A stretch of 64,000 nt of DNA, taken from NCBI RefSeq assembly GCF_001514195.1, contig NZ_KQ948734.1, positions 402,462 through 466,461 of the forward strand, in the 5' to 3' direction. The stretch is from Streptomyces griseorubiginosus (GTDB lineage Bacteria > Actinomycetota > Actinomycetes > Streptomycetales > Streptomycetaceae). The position numbers were made by a program, and so were the translations under genes. Below are positions 1 through 8,687 of this stretch, piece by piece. Position 1 is the stretch's first letter; each line of letters opens with the position of its first letter. The notes beneath the pieces were generated by a model. It was not told the DNA's origin and did not search any database. It was given only the letters and a program-made list of their open reading frames with translations.

Positions 1-9
1 CCGACGTCC

Positions 10-1113
10 GTGGAACCGAAGCAGGGAAAGCCGGCCGAGGCGTTGCGGCCGCATGCCGAGGAAGCCTTCGCCGATGAACTCGCCGCGCTCGCAGCGCAGG
101 ACGACCGCCCGCGCCCGGCCCGCTGGAAGCTGTCTCCGTGGGCGGTGGCGACCTACCTGCTCGGCGGCATCCTGCCCGACGGCACGGTGATCACCCCGAA
201 GTACGTCGGCCCGCGGCGCCTGGTCGAGGTCGCCGTCACCACCCTCGCCACCGACCGCGCCCTGCTCCTGCTGGGCGTGCCGGGCACCGCGAAGACCTGG
301 GTCTCCGAGCACCTGGCAGCAGCGGTCAGCGGCGACTCCACGCTGCTCGTGCAGGGGACCGCGGGCACCCCGGAGGAGGCGATCCGGTACGGCTGGAACT
401 ACGCCCAGCTGCTCGCCAACGGCCCGAGCCGCGACGCCCTCGTGCCCAGCCCGGTGATGCGGGCCATGGCGGAGGGGATGACGGCCCGGGTGGAGGAGCT
501 CACGCGCATCCCGGCCGACGTGCAGGACTCGCTGATCACGATCCTGTCCGAGAAGACCCTGCCGATACCGGAGTTGGGCCAGGAGGTGCAGGCGGTCCGT
601 GGCTTCAACCTCATCGCCACGGCAAACGACCGCGACCGCGGGGTCAACGAGCTCTCCAGCGCCCTGCGCCGCCGCTTCAACACGGTCGTGCTGCCGCTGC
701 CGGAGAGCGTCGAGGCCGAGGTCGACATCGTCTCGCGCCGCGTCGACCAGATCGGCCGCTCCCTCGACCTGCCGGCCGCGCCCGACGGCATCGCGGAGAT
801 CCGCCGGGTCGTCACCGTCTTCCGCGAGCTGCGCGACGGCGTGACCTCCGACGGCCGCACCAAGCTCAAGTCGCCCAGCGGCACGCTGTCGACCGCCGAG
901 GCGATCTCGGTGGTCACCAACGGGCTCGCCCTCGCCGCCCACTTCGGCGACGGCGTCCTGCGGGCCGGCGACGTCGCCGCGGGCATCCTCGGCGCGGTCG
1001 TCCGCGACCCGGCGGCCGACCGGGTCATCTGGCAGGAGTACCTGGAGGCGGTCGTCCGGGAACGGGACGGCTGGAAGGACTTCTACCGGGCCTGCCGGGA
1101 GGTCAGTGCGTGA
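10..1113 (+). CDS. MoxR-type AAA+ ATPase
   Basis: A cytoplasmic AAA+ ATPase of the MoxR type (367 residues). In this family the ATPase usually works as a chaperone-like motor on a partner VWA-domain protein, and such a partner lies at 4288-5532. Walker A GVPGTAKT is at residues 89-96, sensor-1 IATAND at 202-207, and an arginine-finger segment ALRRRFN follows. The Walker B acidic pair looks degenerate (VEELTRIP in place of the usual LDEINRAP), which is odd for an active ATPase. The start is a GTG nine bases from the window edge, so a longer N-terminus is possible. The family is secure; the cellular target is unknown. Confidence 0.88.
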   Translation: MEPKQGKPAEALRPHAEEAFADELAALAAQDDRPRPARWKLSPWAVATYLLGGILPDGTVITPKYVGPRRLVEVAVTTLATDRALLLLGVPGTAKTWVSEHLAAAVSGDSTLLVQGTAGTPEEAIRYGWNYAQLLANGPSRDALVPSPVMRAMAEGMTARVEELTRIPADVQDSLITILSEKTLPIPELGQEVQAVRGFNLIATANDRDRGVNELSSALRRRFNTVVLPLPESVEAEVDIVSRRVDQIGRSLDLPAAPDGIAEIRRVVTVFRELRDGVTSDGRTKLKSPSGTLSTAEAISVVTNGLALAAHFGDGVLRAGDVAAGILGAVVRDPAADRVIWQEYLEAVVRERDGWKDFYRACREVSA

Positions 1114-1367
1114 GCGGCCACCTGAGGCGGGGCGACCGCATGGGCGGCGGACGGGAACAGGGATGGGTGACAGCTCGGCGTCCGGGGGCCCGGGTTGCTG
1201 TCGGGGCGGACACGGGGTCATCGATGCGGGCCGGCTGTCGAGGGGCGCGGAACCAGCGGAACCAAGGGGGACGGTTGTGACGGACGTTGAGCGGTACGGC
1301 GACGCGGGCGGGGTCGAGCTGGTCGGTGAGGACGACTCCAAGTGGCCGCGGAGGGGCGGGGGTCGGC
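1114..1367 (+). other. Leader between MoxR and DUF5682 genes, with a 35-codon frame
   Basis: There is no clear gene in these 254 bases. A strong ribosome-binding site (AAGGGGG at 1264-1270) precedes a GTG at 1277 that opens a 35-codon frame ending at 1384. That frame overlaps the probable GTG start of the DUF5682 gene at 1368. It could be a short upstream peptide that couples translation, or the remnant of a shifted N-terminus. The sequence alone cannot separate these. Confidence 0.3.
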
Positions 1368-4118
1368 GTGACGGGAGTCGATGAGAACGGCGGTGCGGAG
1401 GCACCCGGCTCGGGCGGAGGCGCGAGCGGGGACGGGGACCGGAGTATCGAGGGGGTGACTGCGGCCGTGGGCCATGAGAACGGCGATGGAAAGCGGACCG
1501 GTGGTGGGCGCGGCAGCCGGGGAGTCGGGTCCGGGCCGCTGCTGCTCGGGGTGCGGCATCACGGGCCCGGGTCTGCTCGCTCCGTGCGGGCGGCACTGGA
1601 CGCGGCGCTGCCCCGGGTGGTGCTCATCGAGGGACCACCCGAGGCCGACGCGCTGATCCCGCTGGCCGCGGAGGAGGACATGCGGCCACCGGTCGCCCTG
1701 CTCGCCCACGCCGTGGACGAACCCGGCCGCTCGGCGTTCTGGCCGCTCGCCGAGTTCTCCCCGGAGTGGGTGGCGATCCGCTGGGCCCTGGAGCACGACG
1801 TCCCGGCCCGCTTCATCGACCTGCCCGCCACGCACACGCTGGCCTGGGGGAGGGACGAGGGGGACGGGGGCCCCGCGGATGCCGGCCCGGCGGGAGACGA
1901 AGGGGCGGACGGGCCCGCGGATGAGGTGCCGGGGGTGGGGGAGTCCGAGGCGTCGGAGCCGGCGGCGACGGACGCCGTTCGGGTCGATCCGCTCGGTGTG
2001 CTTGCCGAGGCTGCCGGATACGACGATCCCGAGCGGTGGTGGGAGGACGTCGTCGAGCATCGGGGTCCGGGGCGGGGGGATGTGTTCGAGCCCTTCACCG
2101 TGCTGGAAGAGGCGATGGGGGTGCTGCGGGAGACGTACGGAACCGGGGGTCACGACCGGGACCTCGTGCGGGAGGCGTACATGCGGCTCCAGGTGCGGGC
2201 GGCGCAGCGTGAGTTCGGGGACGACGTGGCCGTGGTGTGCGGGGCCTGGCATGTGCCCGCGCTGCGGCGGAAGAGCACTCTCGCCGCCGACAAGGCGCTG
2301 CTGAAGGGGCTCCCGAAGGTCAAGGCGGACCTGACATGGGTGCCGTGGACACACCGCAGGCTGTCGCGGCACAGCGGCTACGGCGCGGGGATCGACTCGC
2401 CCGGCTGGTACGGGCACCTGTTCGCCGCGCCGGACCGTCCCGTGGAGCGATGGCTGACCAAGGTGGCCGGACTGCTGCGGGACGAGGACCGGATCGTGTC
2501 GTCGGCGCACGTCATCGAGGCCGTACGGCTGGCCGGAACGCTCGCGGCGATGCGCGGCCGCCCGTTGCCCGGCCTGAGTGAGACGACCGACGCGGTACGG
2601 GCCGTGATGTGCGAGGGCTCGGACGTGCCATTGGCGCTGGTGCACGACCGGCTGGTGGTCGGCGACGTGCTGGGGGAGGTGCCGCAGTCGGCGCCCGCGG
2701 TCCCCTTGCAGCGTGACCTCGACCGGATCCAGCGGCGGCTGCGGCTCAGGCCCGAGGCGCTGGAGCGGGAGCTGGAACTCGATCTGCGCAAGGAGACCGA
2801 CGCCGAGCGCAGCAGGCTGTTGCACCGGCTGCGGCTGCTGGGCGTGGCCTGGGGCGAGCCGGCGATCTCGCGGGGGAGTACGGGGACCTTCCGGGAGACA
2901 TGGCGGCTGCGCTGGGAGCCGGAGTTGGCGGTACGGATCGCCGAGGCGGGGGTGTGGGGGACGACCGTGCTCGCCGCAGCCACGGCCAGGGTGGAGGCGG
3001 ACGCCGTCTCCGCGGCCGGGCTGGCCGACGTCACCGCGCTCGCCGAACGCTGTCTGCTGGCCGAACTCCCGGACGCCCTGCCCACGGTGATGCAGATACT
3101 CGCCGACCGGGCAGCGCTGGACGCGGATGTCGGCCACCTCGCCCAGGCCCTGCCGGCCCTTGTCCGCTCCCTCCGGTACGGGGATGTGCGGGGCACCGGA
3201 ACCGGGGCCCTGGCGGAGGTCGCCGCGGGCCTCGCCGAGCGCGTCTTCGTCGGCCTGCCGCCGGCCTGCGCCGCGCTCGACGCGGAGGCGGCCGAGGAGA
3301 TGCGGCGCCATGTGGACGCGGTGCATGGCGCGGTGGGACTGCTGGGCGAGGTGGCGGAAGCGGAGCGATCCGAGCCGGCCGAGCGGGCCGCGGACGAGCG
3401 GGCCGCGGAGGCGAGTGCGCCTTCCGGCGTGTCTTCCGCGGCCGCACCGGGGCTGGAGGCGGGACCGTCGGCACCGGCTCAGCGGGGACTGCGGGGGCGT
3501 TGGCTGGGCGTGCTCAAGGTGCTCGGGCGACGCGACACCGTGCCCGGTGTCATTCGTGGGCGGGCGGTGCGGCTGCTGCTGGACGACGGGGAGCTGGCGC
3601 AGGACGAGGTGGCGCGGCTCATGGGGCTGGTGCTGTCGCCGGGGACGCCGCCGGGGGACGCGGCGGCGTGGATCGAGGGCTTCGTCGGCGGCGGATCCGG
3701 CGGCGGGATGCTCCTGGTGCACGACGAGCGGCTGCTCGGGCTGGTCGACGCCTGGCTCACCGGGGTGTCGGCGGAGGCCTTCACCGATGTGCTGCCCCTG
3801 CTGCGGCGCACGTTCTCGGCGTACGAGCCCGGAGTGCGCCGGACCCTGGGCGAGTTGGTCCGGCGTGGGCCGGGGCAACGGGGGAGTGCGGCCGGAGCCG
3901 GTTCCGGGATACCGGGGTTCGGGGCGGACCTCGACGGGCCGCGGGCGGACGCGGTGCTGCCGGTGGTGCGGCTACTGCTCGGCCTGGACGACGACAACGA
4001 CCTGGCGAACGCCGACGGCACCTACTTGGCGAACAGGGACGACAACGCTCCGGCGAACGCCGACGACAACGCCTTGACCAACGCCGACGGCAACGACTTT
4101 GTGGGGGTGGCGGGATGA
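1368..4118 (+). CDS. DUF5682 family protein
   Basis: A large cytoplasmic protein (about 916 residues) of the family named DUF5682, which typically sits between MoxR ATPase and VWA genes. Its biochemical role is unknown. The conserved part begins at the motif LLLGVRHHGPGS, followed by VVLIEGPPEADALI; no catalytic motif can be named with confidence. I chose the GTG at 1368 because GAGGGGCGGG lies just upstream; an in-frame start at 1287 is possible and would add 27 residues. The last 40 residues are a tandem repeat of an 8-residue Asp/Asn/Ala-rich unit (3990-4100), unlike the rest of the protein. The stop overlaps the next start as ATGA. Confidence 0.8.
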   Translation: MTGVDENGGAEAPGSGGGASGDGDRSIEGVTAAVGHENGDGKRTGGGRGSRGVGSGPLLLGVRHHGPGSARSVRAALDAALPRVVLIEGPPEADALIPLAAEEDMRPPVALLAHAVDEPGRSAFWPLAEFSPEWVAIRWALEHDVPARFIDLPATHTLAWGRDEGDGGPADAGPAGDEGADGPADEVPGVGESEASEPAATDAVRVDPLGVLAEAAGYDDPERWWEDVVEHRGPGRGDVFEPFTVLEEAMGVLRETYGTGGHDRDLVREAYMRLQVRAAQREFGDDVAVVCGAWHVPALRRKSTLAADKALLKGLPKVKADLTWVPWTHRRLSRHSGYGAGIDSPGWYGHLFAAPDRPVERWLTKVAGLLRDEDRIVSSAHVIEAVRLAGTLAAMRGRPLPGLSETTDAVRAVMCEGSDVPLALVHDRLVVGDVLGEVPQSAPAVPLQRDLDRIQRRLRLRPEALERELELDLRKETDAERSRLLHRLRLLGVAWGEPAISRGSTGTFRETWRLRWEPELAVRIAEAGVWGTTVLAAATARVEADAVSAAGLADVTALAERCLLAELPDALPTVMQILADRAALDADVGHLAQALPALVRSLRYGDVRGTGTGALAEVAAGLAERVFVGLPPACAALDAEAAEEMRRHVDAVHGAVGLLGEVAEAERSEPAERAADERAAEASAPSGVSSAAAPGLEAGPSAPAQRGLRGRWLGVLKVLGRRDTVPGVIRGRAVRLLLDDGELAQDEVARLMGLVLSPGTPPGDAAAWIEGFVGGGSGGGMLLVHDERLLGLVDAWLTGVSAEAFTDVLPLLRRTFSAYEPGVRRTLGELVRRGPGQRGSAAGAGSGIPGFGADLDGPRADAVLPVVRLLLGLDDDNDLANADGTYLANRDDNAPANADDNALTNADGNDFVGVAG
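3990..4100 (+). repeat. 24-bp in-frame tandem repeat at the end of the DUF5682 gene
   Basis: Four full copies and a partial fifth: 3990-4013, 4014-4037, 4038-4061, 4062-4085 and 4086-4100. Each begins GACGACAAC or GACGGC and encodes an 8-residue unit such as DDNALTNA. The array ends 15 bases before the stop codon. Confidence 0.85.
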
Positions 4119-4291
4119 TCACCGAGGTGACCCGGACAGCGAGGAGCGGGGGCGACGTGATGGGCGCCGCCGCAGAAGGGCGGGGGAGCGCACCCGCGCA
4201 CAGGGCCGGGTTCCGGCCGAGGCACGGTTCGGTGACGCCGGTGACCGTGGTCCCGCTCTGGGACCGTTTCCGGACGGGGGTCCGCGGATGA
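4115..4291 (+). CDS. Possible 58-residue coupled small protein
   Basis: A short frame that fills the gap between the DUF5682 and VWA genes. Its ATG overlaps the DUF5682 stop (ATGA at 4115-4118) and its TGA overlaps the VWA start (ATGA at 4288-4291). GGGGGTGG upstream is a good ribosome-binding site. The product is Arg/Gly-rich with no recognisable domain and no membrane segment. The precise 4-base overlap at both ends argues for translation, at least as a coupling device. The composition is also what a chance frame in GC-rich DNA would give. Confidence 0.4.
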   Translation: MITEVTRTARSGGDVMGAAAEGRGSAPAHRAGFRPRHGSVTPVTVVPLWDRFRTGVRG

Positions 4292-5532
4292 CCGTCGAAC
4301 CGAGCGGAACCATCGAACCGAGCGGAACCATGGCCATCGACATGGCGCCCCCCTCTCCCACCCCTGACTCCGCTGACTCCGCGCCTGCCGCCGACGAGCG
4401 CCTGCGGCGGTGGCGCATGGTGCTCGGTGGGGACGCGGCTGACGGGACCGGGTGCGTGCTCGGCGGTCAGGACGCGGCCATGGACGGGGCGTTGGCCGCG
4501 CTCTACGGCAGGGGAGACGGGAAGGGCCAGGCGGGGAGGGAGCGTTCGGCGGGCCTGGGGGCGTCGGCGCCGTCCGTGGCGCGGTGGCTGGGGGACATCC
4601 GGACGTACTTCCCCTCCTCAGTCGTGCAGGTCATGCAGCGGGACGCCATCGACCGGCTGGGGCTGTCCACCCTGCTGCTCGAACCGGAGATGCTGGAGGC
4701 GGTCGAGGCCGACGTGCACCTCGTCGGCACCCTGCTGTCCCTCAACAAGGCGATGCCGGAGACCACGAAGGAGACCGCACGGGCCGTGGTGCGCAAGGTC
4801 GTCGAGGACCTGGAGAAGCGGCTCGCCACCCGTACCCGCGCCACCCTCACCGGCGCCCTCGACCGCAGCGCGCGGATCAACCGGCCCCGGCACCACGACA
4901 TCGACTGGAACCGCACGATCTCGGCCAATCTTAAGCACTACCTGCCGGAGTACCGGACGATCGTGCCGGAACGGCTCGTCGGGTACGGCAGGGCCTCGCG
5001 GTCGGTGAAGAAGGAGGTCGTCCTCTGCATCGACCAGTCCGGGTCGATGGCGGCGTCCGTCGTCTACGCCTCGGTGTTCGGGGCGGTGCTGGCGTCGATG
5101 CGGTCGATCGACACCCGGCTCGTCGTGTTCGACACGGCGGTCGTCGACCTCACCGACCAGCTCGACGACCCGGTGGACGTGCTGTTCGGCACGCAGCTGG
5201 GCGGCGGCACGGACATCAACCGGGCGTTGGCGTACTGCCAGTCGCAGATCACCCGGCCCGCCGAGACGGTGATGGTGCTGATCAGCGACCTCTACGAGGG
5301 CGGGATCCGCAACGAGATGCTCAAGCGGGTCGCGGCGATGAAGGCGTCGGGGGTGCAGTTCGTGACCCTGCTCGCCCTGTCCGACGAGGGGGCGCCGGCG
5401 TACGACCGGGAGCACGCGGCCGCGCTCGCCGCGCTGGGCGCACCGGCCTTCGCCTGTACGCCCGACCTGTTCCCGGAGGTGATGGCCGCGGCCATCGAGA
5501 AGCGGCCGATTCCGATACCGGACACGGTGTGA
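4288..5532 (+). CDS. VWA domain-containing (CoxE-like) protein
   Basis: A cytoplasmic VWA protein (414 residues), the expected partner of the MoxR ATPase at 10-1113. The C-terminal half carries a metal-ion-dependent adhesion site: DQSGSM at about residues 249-254, then GGGTDIN and LISDLYEGG. The N-terminal half is helical and unassigned. The ATG at 4288 overlaps the stop of the small upstream frame. The first codons contain a perfect 18-bp duplication (4294-4311 and 4312-4329, differing at the first base) encoding VEPSGT-IEPSGT. In other bacteria MoxR-VWA pairs insert metals or remodel complexes; the substrate here is unknown. Confidence 0.85.
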   Translation: MTVEPSGTIEPSGTMAIDMAPPSPTPDSADSAPAADERLRRWRMVLGGDAADGTGCVLGGQDAAMDGALAALYGRGDGKGQAGRERSAGLGASAPSVARWLGDIRTYFPSSVVQVMQRDAIDRLGLSTLLLEPEMLEAVEADVHLVGTLLSLNKAMPETTKETARAVVRKVVEDLEKRLATRTRATLTGALDRSARINRPRHHDIDWNRTISANLKHYLPEYRTIVPERLVGYGRASRSVKKEVVLCIDQSGSMAASVVYASVFGAVLASMRSIDTRLVVFDTAVVDLTDQLDDPVDVLFGTQLGGGTDINRALAYCQSQITRPAETVMVLISDLYEGGIRNEMLKRVAAMKASGVQFVTLLALSDEGAPAYDREHAAALAALGAPAFACTPDLFPEVMAAAIEKRPIPIPDTV

Positions 5533-5625
5533 CCCACCCGTGAACTCGAGTCCCGCGCCGGTGATTTGTCGACCGGGTGACCTGCGATTCCAGCCAGCAA
5601 AACGGACATGACTACGCATCGGTAA

Positions 5626-5657
5626 CACGGGGCTTGCGCAACCTCGGGAGCCCCGTG
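5626..5657. terminator. Hairpin downstream of the VWA gene
   Basis: CACGGGGCT (5626-5634) and AGCCCCGTG (5649-5657) form a perfect 9-bp stem about 95 bases after the VWA stop. It could end that operon, or lie in the leader of the next gene. No U-tract follows. Confidence 0.45.
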
Positions 5658-5757
5658 CAAGGATCGGTCTCTCCACAGTCTTCACCCTTCCCGTCCGTTT
5701 CCGTTCCCGCTTCCATGCCGTTTCGCCTCTTCTCCGCACGGAAGGTCTCGCTCTCTC

Positions 5758-6723
5758 TTGACCTGGTCAGCAGCGTTTCCCGGTGTCGCCGCGCGCGTGC
5801 TGCGCGGGGTGTCCGGGCGTCGTGCGCTGCATCTGGGGCTGCTGCTGGGCGGGTTGCTGGTGCTGGGCTTCCTCTGCGGGGAGCAGGCGCACGCGGCGGA
5901 CGGTGTCGGGGCGCTGCCGGTGAAGGCGCCGGTGCGGTCGCTGACATCGCCGACCGCACCGAAGGTCATGGACTCGGGCTCGGACGCGGACAACGGCACG
6001 CACAGCAGGCCCACCGAGCCCCCGGCTGCCCCCGTCGGCGCAAGCAAGGTTCTCCAGCCGGTGACCGAAGGCATCACGACGGTCGTGAGTGATGGTGTCG
6101 TGCGGCCGGTCGGAGACCTCGTCGAGACGGTGACCACGGGGCTGACCGACACGGTCGGGCTGCCTCCGGTGCAGTCCCTGCCGGAGTTGCCGTCGCTGCC
6201 GACCCTGCCGTCGTTCCCGGACCTCCCGCAGTCCCCGTCGTGGCCGACCGTTCCCACCGCGCCGGAGATCCCCTCGGCGCCGAGCCTGCCCGCCCCCGTG
6301 CCCGCGCCACCGGTCGCCTCGGCGCCGCAGCCCGGAGCGGGTGACCACTCGAAGGCCGAGCCTGCCGAAAGCGCGCCTTCCACGAGCAGCGGTGCCGCCT
6401 ACGGGCCCTGGTTCACTGGCCGCGACGGCCTGACCGACTTCGCCGTACTCGGCTCCACACAGCACGACTCCCCGCAGCACGCCTCCGGCCACCGCACCGA
6501 GTCCCCCTCCACCGCGCCCGCCCACCAGCTGCCGTCCGACGGCCAGGGCGGCGCCCTGAGCGGCAAGCCCGCCGTGGACAGCGGCTCCTCGCGGCACGGC
6601 GACGCGCATGCCGTCACCCTCGACCACCGGGCGCCGCTGCGGCTCGTGCCCGGTGCCGCCGCGGACGTCGACGCGGCCGGGACCCGGGACAGTCACCGGG
6701 ACATCCCCGTCTTTCCCGGCTAG
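5758..6723 (+). CDS. Secreted Pro-rich protein of unknown function
   Basis: Not recognised as a named family. The N-terminus has an Arg-rich stretch, a hydrophobic core (LGLLLGGLLVLGFL) and a likely signal-peptidase site after AHA, so the product is probably exported. The mature part is low in complexity, with a Pro/Leu/Ser repeat (LPELPSLPTLPSFPDLP) near residues 140-165 and a long Pro/Ala/Ser region. There is no membrane anchor at the C-terminus. The TTG at 5758 is the longest in-frame start; a GTG at 5797 would shorten it by 13 residues without losing the signal peptide. It stands alone. Confidence 0.6.
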   Translation: MTWSAAFPGVAARVLRGVSGRRALHLGLLLGGLLVLGFLCGEQAHAADGVGALPVKAPVRSLTSPTAPKVMDSGSDADNGTHSRPTEPPAAPVGASKVLQPVTEGITTVVSDGVVRPVGDLVETVTTGLTDTVGLPPVQSLPELPSLPTLPSFPDLPQSPSWPTVPTAPEIPSAPSLPAPVPAPPVASAPQPGAGDHSKAEPAESAPSTSSGAAYGPWFTGRDGLTDFAVLGSTQHDSPQHASGHRTESPSTAPAHQLPSDGQGGALSGKPAVDSGSSRHGDAHAVTLDHRAPLRLVPGAAADVDAAGTRDSHRDIPVFPG

Positions 6724-6960
6724 ACCGGGACGGGATCACAGGCCCGGACCACTGGGCCGGACCACACGGCCGGACCTCAGGCCCGGACGACACGGCCGGA
6801 CCAAAAGACCTCCCCACCCGCGCCTGACCTTGTGCGCGGGCGCGAAGCGGGCCTGCCTGCCCCAGCCGTTCGGACACCTGAACCCCGGATGTACCCGGCC
6901 AGATCAACCCCCGCCGTGCCCAGGCCGCAGCCACAGCCACAGCCGTCGGCATCCGTAGGG

Positions 6961-7014
6961 CACCGGCGTCCGGGAGGTACCGGTATCCGGGAGACACCCG
7001 CATCCGGGACACAG
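6961..7014. repeat. 18-bp tandem repeat, three copies
   Basis: Three consecutive 18-bp units share CCGG..TCCGGGA: 6961-6978, 6979-6996 and 6997-7014. They lie in non-coding DNA between the secreted-protein gene and sucC. Confidence 0.75.
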
Positions 7015-7210
7015 CCCAGTCCGTCACCCCGGGTCACGCGCAGGATCCACGGAACCGCGCCTGACCTCCCCCGACCAGCCCCGTGAGGCGATGCGCCCCG
7101 GACGGCCGAAAGCCGTCGGTCCGTCCTGCCGCACCCTCACGGGCGCGGGCGAAGAGGTCCCCATCGGGGTGGGGACCGACCGCCCAGGGCCCCTGAAGGG
7201 GCTGCGCAAG

Positions 7211-7246
7211 GGGCCTCACCGGGGCAACCCCACCCCGGTGAGGCCC
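7211..7246. terminator. Strong hairpin upstream of sucC
   Basis: GGGCCTCACCGGGG (7211-7224) and CCCCGGTGAGGCCC (7233-7246) form a perfect 14-bp stem with an 8-base loop, followed by TTCACTC. It probably insulates sucC from upstream transcription; it could act on either strand. Confidence 0.7.
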
Positions 7247-7340
7247 TTCACTCACGGCACGCCGTGCCAGTGAGGGCGGCATCATGTGACAGGTATCACC
7301 GCTCAGGTGTGACCCTCGATTTAGAGGCCCTCCACAAGCA

Positions 7341-7353
7341 GCGATAACCTGCG
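7341..7353 (+). promoter_or_regulatory. Candidate sucC -10 region
   Basis: GCGATAACCTGCG contains TAACCT, a fair match to the Streptomyces housekeeping -10 form (TAGVVT). It lies 135 bases before sucC. A near copy (GCGATAGCCTG) lies at 22776-22786 upstream of mdh. The -35 match (TTAGAG at 7321) is weak. Confidence 0.4.
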
Positions 7354-7487
7354 AGACGGACATGCCGCGCGCTCGGACACCGTGTGCGCCTCCCTTGTGA
7401 CACAGACAGTGGTCGGACGTCACGTTGCCCTCGCGGCACGCCCACGCAGACAACGAACCGCGAGATCACTGATAGGGACGGAAGCGC

Positions 7488-8666
7488 GTGGACCTGTTCG
7501 AGTACCAGGCGAGGGACCTCTTCGCCAAGCACGATGTACCGGTGCTGGCCGGTGAAGTCATCGACACGCCTGAGGCGGCCCGCGCAGCCACCGAGCGCCT
7601 CGGTGGCAAGTCCGTAGTCAAGGCCCAGGTGAAGGTCGGCGGCCGCGGCAAGGCGGGTGGCGTCAAGCTCGCCGCCACCGCCGACGAGGCCGTGGAGCAC
7701 GCCACCAACATCCTCGGCATGGACATCAAGGGCCACACGGTCCACAAGGTGATGATCGCCGAGACGGCCCCGGAGATCGTGGAGGAGTACTACGTCTCCT
7801 TCCTCCTGGACCGTGCGAACCGCACCTTCCTCTCCATCGCGTCCGTCGAGGGCGGCATGGAGATCGAGGAGGTGGCGGAGACCCGCCCCGAGGCCGTCGC
7901 CAAGACGCCGATCGACGCCAACGAGGGTGTCACCCCGGCCAAGGCCCGCGAGATCGTCGAGGCCGCGAACTTCCCGGCCGAGGTCGCCGACAAGGTCGCC
8001 GACGTCCTGGTCACGCTGTGGAAGACCTTCGTCGAGGAGGACGCCCTCCTGGTCGAGGTCAACCCGCTGGCCAAGGTCGCCTCCGGTGACGTCATCGCCC
8101 TGGACGGCAAGGTCTCCCTCGACGAGAACGCCGAGTTCCGTCAGCCGGAGCACGAGGCCCTCCAGGACAAGGACTCCGCGAACCCGCTGGAGGCCGCCGC
8201 CAAGGCCAAGAACCTCAACTACGTCAAGCTCGACGGCGAGGTCGGCATCATCGGCAACGGCGCGGGTCTCGTCATGAGCACCCTGGACGTCGTCGCGTAC
8301 GCCGGTGAGGCGCACGGTGGCGTCAAGCCCGCCAACTTCCTCGACATCGGCGGTGGCGCCTCCGCCGCCGTGATGGCGAACGGCCTGGAGATCATCCTCG
8401 GCGACCCGGACGTCAAGTCCGTGTTCGTCAACGTCTTCGGCGGCATCACCGCGTGCGACGAGGTCGCCAACGGCATCGTGCAGGCGCTCCAGCTGCTCGC
8501 GGACAAGGGCGAGGAAGTCACCAAGCCCCTCGTCGTCCGTCTCGACGGCAACAACGCCGAGCTGGGTCGCAAGATCCTCTCCGACGCCAACCACCCGCTG
8601 GTCCAGCGCGTGGACACCATGGACGGCGCGGCCGACAAGGCCGCCGAGCTCGCGGCTGCGAAGTAA
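7488..8666 (+). CDS. sucC: Succinyl-CoA ligase (ADP-forming) beta subunit
   Basis: The ATP-grasp beta subunit (392 residues, normal family length) of the TCA-cycle enzyme that interconverts succinyl-CoA and succinate with ATP or GTP formation. The N-terminus [15 protein letters not shown] and the segments [15 protein letters not shown] (nucleotide binding) and [12 protein letters not shown] are typical. It starts with GTG at 7488, preceded by GGGACGGAAG. sucD follows after 21 bases, so the two are cotranscribed and form the heteromer. The 5' leader is about 130 bases. Codon use is typical of a highly expressed core gene. Confidence 0.97.
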   Translation: MDLFEYQARDLFAKHDVPVLAGEVIDTPEAARAATERLGGKSVVKAQVKVGGRGKAGGVKLAATADEAVEHATNILGMDIKGHTVHKVMIAETAPEIVEEYYVSFLLDRANRTFLSIASVEGGMEIEEVAETRPEAVAKTPIDANEGVTPAKAREIVEAANFPAEVADKVADVLVTLWKTFVEEDALLVEVNPLAKVASGDVIALDGKVSLDENAEFRQPEHEALQDKDSANPLEAAAKAKNLNYVKLDGEVGIIGNGAGLVMSTLDVVAYAGEAHGGVKPANFLDIGGGASAAVMANGLEIILGDPDVKSVFVNVFGGITACDEVANGIVQALQLLADKGEEVTKPLVVRLDGNNAELGRKILSDANHPLVQRVDTMDGAADKAAELAAAK

Positions 8667-8687
8667 GGGAAGAGGGACAGACAAGCC

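Larger units (their letters stand above)
6724..7487. other. 764-bp gene-free region upstream of sucC
   Basis: No convincing gene. After the TAG stop come about five 13-14-bp imperfect copies of a GGCCGGACC-type unit (about 6741-6804). Next is a perfectly phased 18-bp triplet (6961-6978, 6979-6996, 6997-7014; core TCCGGGA), then a strong hairpin at 7211-7246. The last 130 bases are the probable sucC promoter and leader. The 84-codon frame at 6832-7086 has no family signature and is treated as spurious. Confidence 0.7.

Noticed and set aside
1218..3878. An 886-codon open frame antisense to the DUF5682 gene
   Set aside because: Shadow frame caused by high third-position GC; the product is Arg/Pro/His/Gln-rich with no domain, while the sense strand has a conserved family.
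6741..7014. Repeats that might be a CRISPR array
   Set aside because: Units are 13-18 bp, contiguous and without spacers; no cas genes are present.
6832..7086. An 84-codon frame in the large gap before sucC
   Set aside because: It is built from the 18-bp repeats and Pro/Gln runs, has no good ribosome-binding site and no family resemblance.
7211..7246. Possible tRNA or riboswitch before sucC
   Set aside because: Only a simple perfect hairpin is present; no cloverleaf and no known aptamer consensus.
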